A DNA stretch of 64,000 nucleotides from Phoma sp. XZ068 (GCA_004835665.1 RBKR01000010.1:806001-870000), one strand, 5' to 3'. Counted from the first letter of the stretch, positions 1 through 10,539 are shown. Translations and numbers: made by a program. The notes: a model not told the origin generated them from the sequence alone.

Positions 1-2847
1 CCGCCAAAAAGCGTTAGAGCTGTGGGAGATGCTGTCCGTCAGTGGGCGGGCTTGCTACAGTACCCCAGCGAGTGGACGATACCAGATAACAGCGTGCAGC
101 CCATCCCCCAGCTGCCAGTATACGACGACGGCTTCCTGTGTCAGCTTGAGCCCGAACAATGTCGGCACATTGCAAGAACCGTCGACTCCATCAAAAAGCA
201 CTGGCGCAAAGACCATAACGGCTGGTCGCTGGGAAAAAGGCAAGGGCGCCCAAGCCGGACTCGGGCAAGGGCGTTGCAAGTCCAGATGGAAGACGGCTGC
301 AAGCGCGTACACTGCAAGCGCGTACACTGCCAGCGACTTTTCGGCAGCCGGCACGGATCACAGTACTTCGAGGTGCATCACACCCCAGACAGCGGTCCGC
401 AGCCCGTCCCCACTGAGGGCGAGGCAGCGTGGGCGCGCGTGGGCGAGGAGATGGCCAAGACGTGGGCCAACGTCGAGAACCGGGCAAAGACAACGATCCA
501 AGACGGGGAGAAGGACGAGGCGGCCCCATGGCTGGAGCGGACTGGGTGGCTACCATACTTGAACAAACTGGATCGTCCCGAATTGCTGGCGAGCATTGAG
601 GAGCCCAACATAGACCCGGAGAAGGACGAGGAACCCGTCGAGGCTGCAATTTGGAACGCCATGAACGGACTGGCCCGCGTGAGCCAGGCGTCGGTCATCG
701 AACGGACGGGCATATTCGTGCGTATGGAGGCGATCCGGACAGAGAAGCATCAGACCAGGTACACGCCGCTGCAGGCGTACATGGACGACAAGTCGATCAA
801 AGAGCGATCACGCCCGTGGAAGCAGATACTGATGTTTTTTGCACGGACGCAGAGGGAGCACCGTTGGAAGAGCCCCAAGTACCGCTTCACACAGCAGCAG
901 CGCGAGGCGTGGGAGGCATTGATCGAGCAGGCAGAGAGAGACGTAGGTGGGGTAGAGATGGAGGTAGCCGACGAGGACCAGAACGAGGACGGGGAGGAAG
1001 AGGAGGAAGAAGAGGACGAGATGATGATCGATGAGCTGGACGACGAGCAGGACCCGTCCGAACGCGACAATGAGCCCGAGCACGCGAAGCTGAGGCCGGT
1101 CGAAAAAGCGTGCTTGGACTTTTGCATGGCGCTGCTCAAACAGACCACCCGCCGCAAGGAGTACGACTGCGCGCTGGTGTGCGCGTTGGCTGTGCTTGGC
1201 GTCAAGGAGGACGGTTGGAAGGGCCCCGAGCTGTACCCGCCGATCTTGTCGTCCGTGATCAAAATCACCCGTTTCATGGTCGTGCAGCACGCACTGGAGC
1301 TGTCCGAGCCGTTTGAAGAGGAGGTGTTCGACGACGACAGCGCATACGGGGGGAGCGACAGCGGCAGCAGTCCCCCCAGTCAGCGTCGACCAAAAGGCTG
1401 CTTGGAGTTTGTGCAGCAGATGATGGACAGATTCATGGTGCGAGGCAGCCACAGCCCGATGCAGTGGATGCTCGACTTACGCACGTACGGGCTGAAGGTG
1501 CACTACAACACCACGTCGCGTGGCCACGTCGAGTGGATGGGGAAGGATGAGCAGCTGTATAAGAACTTACACTTCACCATGGCCCAGTTCCGCGGGATGG
1601 TGCACAGTATGCAGACTGAGGCTAAGCGGCTACTGGTAGAGGAGTTGCTGTTTTGCGGCAAGCAGACAACAGGCCAAGTGCCCCAGATCCTGTGGGAGCA
1701 GCTGCGCGACAACCCGACCGATGAGCGGCCAGGGTGGAACTTTTTGAAAGACCACCGCACGCGCATGCCCGTAGATGGGGAGAAGTGGTTGTTTGAGCGC
1801 GCGGGGCAGGACGCCAGCGTCAGGGAAAGGTTCATCAAGCCAGGAACCCGTTCAGGCATCGACCGGAAAGAGGTGGAGCGGTACATGGATCGAGTGATTG
1901 CGTTTCGAGAGAAGCTGGCCGCGTTGGTGCACATGGCAGAAGGGCAACCCGCGAGGTGGCCAGAGCTGGGCAGCGTTCGACACAGCAACACCATCAAGGG
2001 GGGCCACCGAAACATTTTCATCGAGGACGGCATGGTCGCGTTCGTTACGCGGTATCACAAAGGGTATGCCGTGAGCGGCGATGTCAAGATCATCCACCGG
2101 TACTTGCCGCGCGAGGTGGGTGAGCTGGTGGTGTATTACATGTGGTTGGTGTTGCCGTTCCAGCAGCGGTTGGAGGCGATGGTGTGGGAGAAGGAGGCGA
2201 TATCATCGCACATGTGGCCAGCCGACCCCAGTGGACGGAAGTGGACAAGCGACCGATTTCGGGAAATATTGAAGCGTGAAAGCAGAGTAGGTTTAAAGCA
2301 GGAGTTGACGATTGCAGCATACCGTGAGATTGCCATCGGCATCAGCCGGAGGTTTTTGCGGCCATCGTCGGCATTTCGAGCAGAGGAGGCAGAGGAGAAC
2401 GAGGAGTGGAACGAGGAGAATATGCTCGCCACCATCCAGGACGAGCAGGCCGGCCACAGCGCGCACGTAGCCGGCATGGTATACGCGCGCGGGATCATGG
2501 AGATGGCAGGCGTCACAGCAGACAGACGGCAGTTGTTCCGCAACTCGAGCACCGATTGGCACCGGTTTTTGGGTTTCCAGTCCGCCGTAGACGCAGTGGC
2601 AGACGTCAAGAAGCGGAAGAAGGCGCCGTTCGAGAGCGAGGCCGACGAGGCGAGGATAGAGAGGCTGGAGCGGCTGAGGAAGATGGACCCGGCAGCGCAA
2701 CTCCAGCGAATGAAGGGCAAGAAAGCAAAGTTCAGAGGCGTGCAGAAGGAGGCCATCGAGGCGATCATTGCCGGCGAGAGCCCCGTCGTGGCCGTGATGC
2801 CGACTGGACGAACTTATGGTTGCATTGTCTACCTTTGCATGGCTTAG
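1..2847 (+). pseudogene. OrsD-like / RecQ-type helicase protein, helicase part lost
   Basis: The reading frame is open from the left window edge, so the true start lies outside; about 948 residues are visible. The N-terminal part has a Cys/His cluster (YDDGFLCQLEPEQC...H...H) followed by a CQRLF...QYFEV segment, the pattern of the OrsD/DUF3505 domain. An acidic Glu/Asp-rich linker follows near residues 320-350, then a long region typical of fungal telomere-linked RecQ-like proteins (GQPARWPELGSVRH, FVTRYHKGYAV). The last recognisable segment, FRGVQKEAIEAI...VAVMPTG, is the start of a superfamily 2 helicase with Walker A, but the Lys-Ser that should follow is replaced by unrelated residues and a stop. 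The ATPase core is missing, so helicase activity is not expected. A diverged copy of an internal piece lies at 45447-45640. Confidence 0.6.
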
Positions 2848-3249
2848 CACGTGTTTCCTCCTTATTAAAAGAACCCAATGTGCCTCGTGCCTTGCCTTGC
2901 ATATAAAACTCTGCAAGGTATTTATTTCTTTGACAGGAGAACCTCCCGGTCGCGTTCCCTATAACCTCCCACCCTGCGTCGCAATGAACCTGTTTTCCGA
3001 AAGAAGCAGGGCATATTGACTTTTAACAACTTCAAGCCTGCACGCACAGTGTTATTAGTCATGCAAATGCTATCAAAAGACTTTGTCGCGCTCGGCGGTG
3101 GCATTGACTTCAGTGTGTCCAACAACCAAGTTACTCGACCTGGTTGGTTGAGGTAGCTTGATTACCTAACGAGCAACCACGAGTAAAGGCTCATTCAACC
3201 AACTACAAGAAAGAGATTTCGCTTTAACGTTAACCACTATAGCGTACTT
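2848..3249. other. gene-free stretch
   Basis: No supported gene. It separates the broken helicase-type gene from the pogo element; the break of the helicase frame near 2805 and the outer end of the pogo element both lie near here, so this is probably junction DNA. Confidence 0.4.
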
Positions 3250-3283
3250 CCCGGGTGAGTGGCCGGCCCGGGTGAGTGACCGG
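3250..3283 (+). repeat. 17-bp tandem duplicate upstream of pogo transposase
   Basis: Two adjacent 17-bp units reading CCCGGGTGAGTGRCCGG differ at one base. They lie about 40 bp before the transposase ATG, where Fot/pogo elements carry terminal or subterminal repeats, so they may be transposase-binding or end sequences (inference). No matching inverted copy was found downstream, as expected if the 3' part of the element is lost. Confidence 0.5.
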
Positions 3284-3321
3284 ATTTTGCCAAGACCCTA
3301 CCAAACTTCATACGACCTACA

Positions 3322-4308
3322 ATGCCTCAACGCAACAATGCTAAAAACGTCTCAACGGAATCAGATATACAGCTTGCAAACCAGGCTCTTAAACAAGACG
3401 CGACACTTACTGTGTCGCGCGCTGCAGCAATCTACAAGGTGCCAGAAAGGACGCTGAGACGACGACGCGCTGGAACGTTCTCACGACGCGATTGTAAGTC
3501 CAACGCGACGAGGCTAGAGGCGACTGAAGAGCAGGTGATTGCCCAACATATATTGAAGCTAGACGAGCGAGGGTACCCGCCCCGGCTCACTGATGTGGAG
3601 GATATGGCTAATGTTCTACTTGCTGAGCGCGGCCAGCGCCCTGTTGGCAAGAACTGGGCTGGCGAGTTCGTTAAGCGTCAGCCGGAGCTCACAGTCAAGT
3701 TCAATCGAAAGTACGACTACAAGAGAGCCCTGTGTGAGGATCCTGAGGTCATTAGGGGCTGGTTTCGCTTGGTAGAGAATACTAAAGCCAAGTATGGTAT
3801 CCTAGACGAAGACACCTACAACTTTGACAAGTCTGGCTTTATGATGGGCGTTATATCCACAGGAGCTGTTGTCACAGGCTCTGAGCGTCAAGGAAGGCCA
3901 AAGACAGTGCAGCAAGGCGATCGAGAGTGGACCAGTATTATCCAGGGCATCAACGCAAAGGGGTGGGCCATCCCACCCTTCATCATCTTCCAAGGCAAGC
4001 ACCACCTCTCTGCCTGGTACAAGGGGCCACCTATACCTCACGACTGGATGATCAGTGTCTCTGAGAACGGTTGGACTAACAACGAGCTTGGTCTGAAGTG
4101 GTTGAAGCACTTTGACGAGCACACAAAGGAGCGCACTGTTAGCAGCCATCGGCTGCTTATTTTAGACGGCCATGAGAGCCACAACTCAGCTGTATTCCAC
4201 CAATATTGTGAGGAACACAATATTATCACCTTGTGTATGCCCCCGCACTCGTCGCATTTGTTGCAGCCGCTTGATGTGGGTTGTTTTGTCCCTATGAAGA
4301 AGGGCTAG
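3322..4308 (+). pseudogene. pogo/Fot-type transposase, C-terminus missing
   Basis: 328 residues from an ATG. A psq-type helix-turn-helix (about 20-60, VSRAAAIYKVPERTLRRR) is followed by a CENP-B-type DNA-binding region (about 70-130, ending GKNWAGEFVKRQPEL) and a DDE_1 catalytic domain. Visible catalytic motifs are YNFDKSGF (first Asp), LLILDGHESHNS (second Asp) and HLLQPLDVGCF (third Asp). The frame stops right after PMKKG, whereas complete members run on for another 100-200 residues, so the C-terminus is lost. It acts, or acted, as a cut-and-paste transposase on TA sites (family knowledge). A second, more decayed pogo relic follows at 4737. Confidence 0.85.
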
Positions 4309-4474
4309 GTAGCACAAAGGTGCCAGGCCACGCAAGCGTCATGGGCAACAGCAGAATCAACGTGTCGAGAGCTCAACCCATAACAGGAACTGGAGTGTAT
4401 ACCATATATCAAAGGACTTACAAAGCGACTTCTACTACCTTCAGGAATTATGATCCAAAACTTCGCGTCGTAGG

Positions 4475-4731
4475 TGTTGGCAGGTCTAGAAAGTACGGTG
4501 ATATCTGGATCGGAGAGACCGAAATTCTATACTTTCGGTGAGACCGAGACGATCGGGGTGACCGTCGGCCAGGCCGAAGAGCTGAAGCTGAGGCCGTAGA
4601 CATAAAGGAATAGGTTGCGCTCTGGAGAAAGGATCAGAGAGATTTCTCAAAAAAAAGGATAATTGCAACTCTATTGAGACTTGCGTCACATGCGCCACAG
4701 TATTAGAGTTCTCATACGAGTCATACCAACA
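4475..4731 (+). mobile_element. solo LTR, family A, with 5-bp target duplication
   Basis: 257 bp beginning TGTTGG and ending CCAACA, flanked on both sides by GTAGG (4470-4474 and 4732-4736), a perfect 5-bp target site duplication. Two further copies occur at 15028-15256 (inverted) and 54171-54422. Open frames inside the LTR are not genes. No internal gag-pol is present, so this is a solo LTR left by recombination. Confidence 0.9.
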
Positions 4732-4736
4732 GTAGG

Positions 4737-5110
4737 TAGCTCAAAAGAGCGTCTCAGAGAGCTGGGTTACACACTTTCTCAACCGCTATTCAACTCATCT
4801 CATATCCCAATGGACCACAGCTATAGACACCAATCGTCAACAGGCTGATCCAGAGGCCAAATATAGCCTATCTATCAATCTTCTCCGCCAAAAGGTCACC
4901 TAGTATAACGCTGGGTCTCGCCACACGTACAATATGGATGAGAAGGGCTTCCTAATTGGTGTGCTTGCCCGTTCATAACGAGTGTTTGGCAAGAGTAGAT
5001 GGAACTCAAAAGAGGTCAAAGCAACTATCCAAGATGGCTCACGAGAGTGGATCGCGCTCCTAGCTTGTGTGTGTGCTGATGGGTCATCGTTGCCGCCAGT
5101 GTCTTATCAC
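4737..5110 (+). pseudogene. second pogo-type transposase relic
   Basis: Translated across several stops, this stretch gives SWVTHFLNRYSTHLISQW, then AGSRHTYNMDEKGFLIGVLA (first catalytic Asp context) and IQDGSREWIALLACVCADGS, the order seen in pogo DDE transposases. Stop codons and the loss of the C-terminal half make it inactive. It differs from the transposase at 3322, so it is an independent element. The solo LTR lies directly upstream. Confidence 0.7.
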
Positions 5111-5343
5111 GGACTACATAACAGGAGGATATGTATACACTCGTTTCGATAGCTTCTATCAATCAATCCAACTTCTTCCACGTCTCCTCTCATACAGGCT
5201 GACATTTGTAGAGCGCAACGCTTGCTTTTAGGCGGCGCCCGCTTGTAAGACCCGTTACAAAAGCATTGTTCTACATGCTATACACTGTATAAAAGTTATA
5301 AGCGCACGCAGCTTACTGTAATTTGCGTAAGCTATTTATATAC

Positions 5344-5365
5344 GGGGGGACAAATCACACCAGCC
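5344..5365 (+). mobile_element. isolated MULE terminal inverted repeat
   Basis: 22 bp matching the right end of the MULE at 25564-28398 and ending CACACCAGCC. Nothing of the element interior lies to its left. It is separated from the next MULE end (5375) by exactly 9 bp, TCTGCGCTT, the target-duplication length of this family. Confidence 0.7.
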
Positions 5366-5374
5366 TCTGCGCTT

Positions 5375-5660
5375 GGCTAGTGTGATTTGCCCCCCCGTTT
5401 TTGAGATTTGTCCCCCCTTTGAGATTTGTCCCCCGCGCTAGCCATATCGCTACTAGCACCAGATACATTACAGTATTCAATTCACTTCGGACCTTGGTAT
5501 GTGTGAAGGGAAGCTAAAGCTGAATTGTCTATATTGCCGAACTTCTTGTCTACTCACACCGTCGTCTCTTTCGCGGACCAAGGTCTTTCCAGGCTTCTGG
5601 AGCCGCCACTGCTGCAGCGCGTTTGGGCCGCCGTGTAGATGTGACCTCAGGCTCAACAAT
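5375..5660 (-). mobile_element. MULE 3'-end relic
   Basis: Starts with a MULE terminal repeat (GGCTAGTGTGATTTG) and two subterminal units of the form TTTGAGATTTGTCCCC. It then matches, in reverse, the end of the MULE transposase gene found at 25754-28223: the reverse strand encodes a close match to its C-terminal tail (RRPKRAAAVAAPEAW, then a basic end). The rest of the element is absent. Confidence 0.8.
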
Positions 5661-5755
5661 TGCATCTTGAGCATCAGAGATCGGGGAACATATTCCAGGC
5701 CCTGGGGGTATCGGGGCAAGCTAGCACACACGACAGCTGAACGCTAGGGGGAGAC

Positions 5756-6089
5756 TGAAGGTATTGCGGTCGCAAATCATGAGGCAAACGTGCCTCTACG
5801 AGCCTTGAACAACGCTGCACACGCGAGGCTTCGAGTACGGCATACACACGGAAAGAAAATCCGAGGAACACAAACACAGGCAAACACGTCACTTCTAGAG
5901 ACGATATGTACATAGTCCTAGATAGAAGCCAGACAACGGCAGGCCTCTGGGGACAGATGGCTCTTTCGAGAGTGAAGTGGGGCGGTGCAGATTCATATCT
6001 GCATTGCGTCGGCTGTCTGCCACGCCTGTCATCCGGGCATAGCTGCATTTCGCGGCTGAAACCGTGTAGGACTCAATCAAATCAAATCA
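5756..6089 (+). mobile_element. Copia-like LTR copy 1
   Basis: About 334 bp, clearly homologous and in the same orientation to 29583-29925. Both copies are immediately preceded by CTAGGGGGAGAC, a typical polypurine tract before a 3' LTR, and both end in an AATCAAATCA run. No recognisable gag-pol remains upstream; MULE debris sits there instead. The exact right end is uncertain by a few bases. Confidence 0.6.
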
Positions 6090-6673
6090 AATCGATTAGC
6101 TCAGTGTGCCGTGCTTCATTCTATCGTAATATTTCTGACTGGGTAGTTAAACAAAGAAAACAACTCCTCTGGCTGTAGATTGCTGACATCCCTTGGTCAA
6201 TTCCGATGATTGTAACAATTGTTTCCCTACTTGACGTGTGCAAACCTTATTTCATTCTGCCTCTCGACTTACGCGCCCCGAACCTGCCTAAATCTAACGT
6301 TTGAGATGAAACTATCTCACCACAAAAACACGAGAGTTATCATGATTAGAGAATAGCTGAAGATAGATGTGAGAGGCTTCTAAAGCCACAGGTGGGTGGT
6401 CACGCAGGCAAATCGCATTTGGTGATCATAATGCTCTTATTTCGGGTTGTAAGTATATCGTACTAATCGCCATCAGGTCAGAATGGCATGTCCATTCATT
6501 CGCTTTTGTGTAAGTGGACTTCAGTATCAACGCCTCATAGAAGAAAGAATACATGAGGAAATAAAGGGCACATGTGGTCGTCCACTATGCAACCACGGCC
6601 GGGGTATCATGAACAGTTGAGAAGATAGAACGCTGAAGATGAACGCATCGCGGCATGAAGCACGACAATCAGA
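6090..6673. other. gene-free stretch downstream of bZIP gene
   Basis: No supported coding region. It holds the 3' flank of the reverse-strand bZIP gene. Confidence 0.4.
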
Positions 6674-7669
6674 TCATTGCTTGTCGTCCAAATCCGCATC
6701 GTAGTCCTTGAGAAGGGTGAGACCACCGAAATCGTCAGCATCCGGGGTTGCACTCATGCTAGATACAGACTTGTTCCTGTCTTCGCGAGGTCGCATTTGG
6801 TGCATTAAGGGTGATGTGTGGTGCTGTAACGAGGTGATGTACGACGCACCGGGCGCCTCCATGCCAAGTAGGTCTCCTGCACATTGAGCAAGGTACTTAT
6901 CAACTGCCCAAAAGCCACATCCAGCATGGCACAATACTTTATTCTTGAGGTCGAGTATTTCTTCCCTAAGGATGACAACGCTTTTCCTTAACACCTTGTT
7001 CCGGGCAGAGAACTCCCGGGCACGACCCTCAAGGCCGCTAATGTATTCCATCTTGCGCTGGCGGCACTTGTGCGCGGCGACTCGATTCTTCTCGAGACGT
7101 GACTGGTGAGCAGATGATACTTGAAATTGAAAGCCGTCGGCTGTGTAGGCTTCAGCCATCTGAGGCTGCAACTTTGGTCGACCGCGCTTGCGCTTAGGAG
7201 GCTGGGGTTTGATATTTGCATCGTCGTTTTGTTGTGTTAATGCATTCGCTTGAGCTTGACTAAAGGCAAATTGCCTGCTAGTGCGATGGCGCTTCAAAGA
7301 CGGCTGGCTGTCCTCAGATCGCCATCGCAGCTGCTGAGTATCCTGCGGGGGCGACTGTACGTACTCTACATCATCAGCAGGCCAGAGAGACTCGTTCTTA
7401 AGCTGCTCCACAGGGACAGACCCCTCCCTAGCCGTGACATTGGGGGTCAGGTCTGCTAGTGAACACTCCTCAGGTGGAGTAATCTGGCCAAAACGTGCTG
7501 TCGGTTGCTTCAAAAGAGCTGGAGGGATGGTAAAAGCTGTTGTAATGTCCATGGGCGCTGCGTTGCTGCCAAAAGCCGTCCATTTGTTCTGGTATTTAGA
7601 CGCGTCGCTGAAGGCTGCGTAGGCGTCACGGGCCCAGTCGAAAGACTGCGAGTGCTGAACTTCGATCAT
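6674..7669 (-). CDS. ATF/CREB-type bZIP transcription factor
   Basis: 331 residues, single exon, ATG at 7669. An AT-hook-like KRKRGRPKL lies at about 159-167. The basic region (about 191-207, RLEKNRVAAHKCRQRKM) has the N-x3-A-x2-C-R signature of the ATF/CREB class and is followed by a leucine zipper to about 245. Right after it comes the CHAGCGFWAVDKYLAQCAGD segment typical of fungal Atf-type bZIPs. The N-terminus is Ser/Gln/Pro-rich, as expected for an activation region. It should act as a nuclear homo- or heterodimer on CRE-like sites, often in stress or secondary-metabolism control (family knowledge). A perfect CRE lies about 370 bp upstream. The frame is intact. Confidence 0.88.
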   Translation of the reverse strand: MIEVQHSQSFDWARDAYAAFSDASKYQNKWTAFGSNAAPMDITTAFTIPPALLKQPTARFGQITPPEECSLADLTPNVTAREGSVPVEQLKNESLWPADDVEYVQSPPQDTQQLRWRSEDSQPSLKRHRTSRQFAFSQAQANALTQQNDDANIKPQPPKRKRGRPKLQPQMAEAYTADGFQFQVSSAHQSRLEKNRVAAHKCRQRKMEYISGLEGRAREFSARNKVLRKSVVILREEILDLKNKVLCHAGCGFWAVDKYLAQCAGDLLGMEAPGASYITSLQHHTSPLMHQMRPREDRNKSVSSMSATPDADDFGGLTLLKDYDADLDDKQ

Positions 7670-8040
7670 AACGCAGGCCAGCGCTGTGGAGGTTCTGGTA
7701 CCAGCTTTCCCAGGGTGTACCGTAGGCGAAGTAAGGCAAAGGGCTGCAAAGCCTGAGTCGGGTGGGAGTTGCTTGTTTGGTTGACAGCTGTATCTGGTGG
7801 CGGCGGCGGGGACACAGTGCTACGTGACAAAGCAATAACATGGATTGACCACAAACACTGGGAACAGCCAGATTAGATATAGGGAGCAGGAGGGATGGGG
7901 AAGGGATGATCAGGCGGTCAGACCTACGTAGCTGACACATGGGAAAATCAAACAACTCGCAATCGAATTCCTCTGCTTTCGCATGCAGCCGTGCGCGAGC
8001 ATCGACTGCGATTGGGCCAGATGCTGCCTAGCGCCCCGCT

Positions 8041-8048
8041 TGACGTCA
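8041..8048. promoter_or_regulatory. perfect CRE palindrome TGACGTCA
   Basis: TGACGTCA, the consensus site of ATF/CREB bZIP proteins, lies about 372 bp upstream of the bZIP start codon at 7669 on the reverse strand. Autoregulation is inference. Confidence 0.5.
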
Positions 8049-8767
8049 GGGGGAGTTGACTGATCCAGCGGGACCGGGCTTTTCAGCTTCTGGATCATCA
8101 CAAGCAACCTGTATTTTCATTCATGCTTAGTCAACCCACCAATCACTTCAGGATCGAAGCCATTCCCGCCTCACTGTCCAAGGCACGCTCGCCTGTCGGC
8201 ATTCGAATGAGCGCTTCCGTCGGGCAACCTAAGCGTACCGCTGGACAATTGGCAGGGGGCTGTATCTGCTACATCTTCAAAACCCTCCTGCCCAACCAAT
8301 TGTGCCTGTGTCTCGACAAATTCTGTACGGAGCGTTTCGCGTTGAATGTATGTGTGTGCCAAGAGTTGGATCAAACCTGAATTGCTCTCTCGTCCATGCT
8401 TCGGAGAAGCTTCACAACTCCGATGAAGACGTTTTACGATCTTATGTTGAGCTGGTAATCGACGTTGGGAGTAAATGATCTGTGATGTATTTAGTATGCC
8501 GGCACAAGGCGAAGAAACGCAGAAGGTGAGTGGCCGATGGCGGCTCTTGGTCCATTTTTGGGCCCTGGGGTTTATATATGCCTGGCTATCCATACCCATA
8601 TCGATATAAATCGTTATGGCGTATTCATACTCGATACAGGTTTCACTTTGCCGCCAGCGAATGGATCATTCCAACAAACCGACACTTCCAGCTTTTATGT
8701 TGCGCAGTACTGCATCCAGCTCGGTGATATGGCCAAATTCTTCCTCTCTAACTATATTCATCCTCAG

Positions 8768-9205
8768 TTACGAATCGAAGAGAGTTCCATTTTCGGTGAA
8801 ATAAGGGCGTGCCATTATCAAAAATCCTCGGAAAATGAATTGGCGCTGCGATGGCCATGTGGAACTCAGGTCGTTGCTGACATGTGCATGGCCGCTTGAT
8901 TCCAAGACGGTCCATTCCCAGTCTGCTTTGCGAAAGTGATAAGTGAAGCGGACTGTATTGCAGCATGACACCGATTCATTTAGTGCGTTGATGAAGAGTT
9001 CGTAGTCGTCGGGATGGATAAACGCACTCACAAAACGGCCCTCAAGCTCAGTCTGTTCAAACCCGGTAACAGCCTTGCAAGACGACGAAGCATATAGAAT
9101 CCGCCCATCTGGTGTCAAAACGTGCAGGAAGTCTCGCAGCCCCTCCAGCACAAGCTGCGACCAGTTCAGCCGCTTTGTAAACGCAGCCATTTCGCTCCTC
9201 AACAT
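8768..9205 (-). pseudogene. PAS-domain protein fragment (white-collar-like PAS)
   Basis: 145 residues. NWSQLVLEGLRDFLHVLTPD, GRILYASSSCKAVTGFEQTE and FIHPDDYELFINALNES follow the PAS order seen in fungal white-collar-2-like regulators; FRGFLIMARPYFTENG matches the end of that PAS unit. Family members then continue into a helical linker and usually a GATA zinc finger, which are not in frame here. The first Met at 9205 lies only 20 bp from the LTR-like repeat starting at 9225, so the gene may be cut at its 5' side as well. A GTAACT splice donor overlaps the stop, so a further exon cannot be excluded. Confidence 0.65.
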
Positions 9206-9224
9206 TGTTTTCTACCAGCACAAG

Positions 9225-9567
9225 TGTCAAGATGGGCGATGAAGGCAATGGTCATGTGACCTTGTCTACATGACTAATTAGCGTCATTACTTAGTCTCAG
9301 GCCCAGCTTGATTAATGAGACAACCCTTAATTACAAAGTAAGAAGTTAATTTCTACCTTATGGCGCCCAATGCGCTCTTAATTATGCGACGTCTCTACCC
9401 CTAATCGGTACTTTTCATTAAGCGATTAAGGATCCCTAGTCGGGCTTGAGGCGCAGAGAGAGATCACGTGCTTTAGATACAATGTATCTGTTCTTTATAA
9501 TGCAGGCGCCAAGCCGCCTCTTGCTCTCCAGCCAGCCTGTGGCTGTGCGTCGTTACTAATCATCACA
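9225..9567 (+). mobile_element. LTR, family B (probable solo LTR)
   Basis: Begins TGTCAAGATGGGCGATGAAG and can be read to an ACA end near 9567, with a TATA-like element at about 9494. The first ~105 bp recur at 47865-47970, which defines the left boundary. The right end is inferred from a TGT...ACA fit; no target duplication was found. Confidence 0.55.
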
Positions 9568-10334
9568 TGCGTGCGAACGCCCTAATGACCGGACCCTCCG
9601 CACCGATGTCAGTCACATGCTCTGACCGCGACGTCATCACTGCCGCTTCCCGTGAGGCTGTAGCCAATAAGCTGTCTTTCAGAAGCTGCGGCTTCTTTAT
9701 TACTGTCAATCGACGAACCCTGCATGAGTGCGCTGCATGGGTGCGTTGCTCTTGTAAGAGCTTGAAAATTAAGGTACTAATTAGTTCCAATCGTCAGGAC
9801 AGCCCACAGAAATGTTGGGCCGCGGTCCGACCACGATCGTAGACGTCATTGCAGCGCTCAAACGGTGTGATACTCTCCTTTTTCCGAAGACGTTTTGCTC
9901 ATGTTCCTCGTTTCACCCAATTACTCCAGTCTTATTAATCATTGTGTATATTTTGCCAGAAGCTCTATCCCTCACAATCACGAATGCAAGGCAGAAATGC
10001 TGCTGGGGCCAAAGTCTCCTTGCTACGTGACAAGGATCAAGAGAAGCCAGGAGCCGATTTAGTTAGAACGGTACTCCTGTCACGATGCGTTTGTAATGGA
10101 TCAACAAATATTGCCGAAGCAGAAGAATCTCGGTCTCTACCAACTTTCCCGAGAAACTACAATTTCATACCGCGGTTGCCCCTTCACTCAACAAGGGAGG
10201 AAGCGCAACAAGAGCATCAGAAGTCGCCTTGTGCAACTCGGGCATGCCTTACCTGGCAGATATTTGTCGCTCCTACGGTTTCTCGACCATCATCAACGTC
10301 TGGTAGAGGTCCATCATACGAACAGGAGAATCGC
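9568..10334. other. gene-free stretch upstream of zinc-finger relic
   Basis: Only patchy open frames without recognisable domains. Part of the 5' region of the C2H2 relic at 10335 may lie here: a frame from 9942 runs into it. Confidence 0.35.
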
Positions 10335-10539
10335 TATCCGTGTCCCTTAGCTATGAAATCCAATTGTTACAAGCGATTTACGACCGGGGCACGCATCACG
10401 ACACGCTAGGACACACCTTGGCCGCAAAGACTCAGTTTGCCCGGATTGCAACAAAGCATTCACCCGGAAAGACAACATGGCGCAGCACCGCCGGGTGCAT
10501 CAGTCTCGGCGCCAGTCAAGGCGTGTTACCGAGTCATGA
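10335..10539 (+). pseudogene. C2H2 zinc-finger transcription factor relic with frameshift
   Basis: Two consecutive C2H2 fingers can be read if one base is skipped in the GGGG run at 10386-10389. The first finger starts YPCPLAMKSNCYKRFTTG and continues in the next frame as HASRHARTHLGRKD. The second, CPDCNKAFTRKDNMAQHRRV, is complete and ends shortly before a stop. The pair resembles the C-terminal fingers of ascomycete C2H2 regulators. The frameshift removes the second finger from the upstream frame, so the gene is broken unless the extra G is a sequencing error. Confidence 0.65.

Noticed and set aside
29..562. Long forward frame overlapping the left-edge protein
   Set aside because: Arg/Ser-rich shadow in another frame of a region already explained by the OrsD-like protein; no domain.
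4486..4698. Open frame inside the LTR at 4475, with a twin at 15061-15357
   Set aside because: Both are translations of the same LTR on one strand; LTRs of this size do not encode proteins.
5344..5430. GGGGGACAAATC repeats as a CRISPR-like array
   Set aside because: The repeats occur only at the ends of MULE elements, lack regular unique spacers and sit in a eukaryotic genome.
8537..8899. Forward 120-residue frame opposite the PAS gene
   Set aside because: Antisense to a recognisable PAS coding region, no domain of its own.
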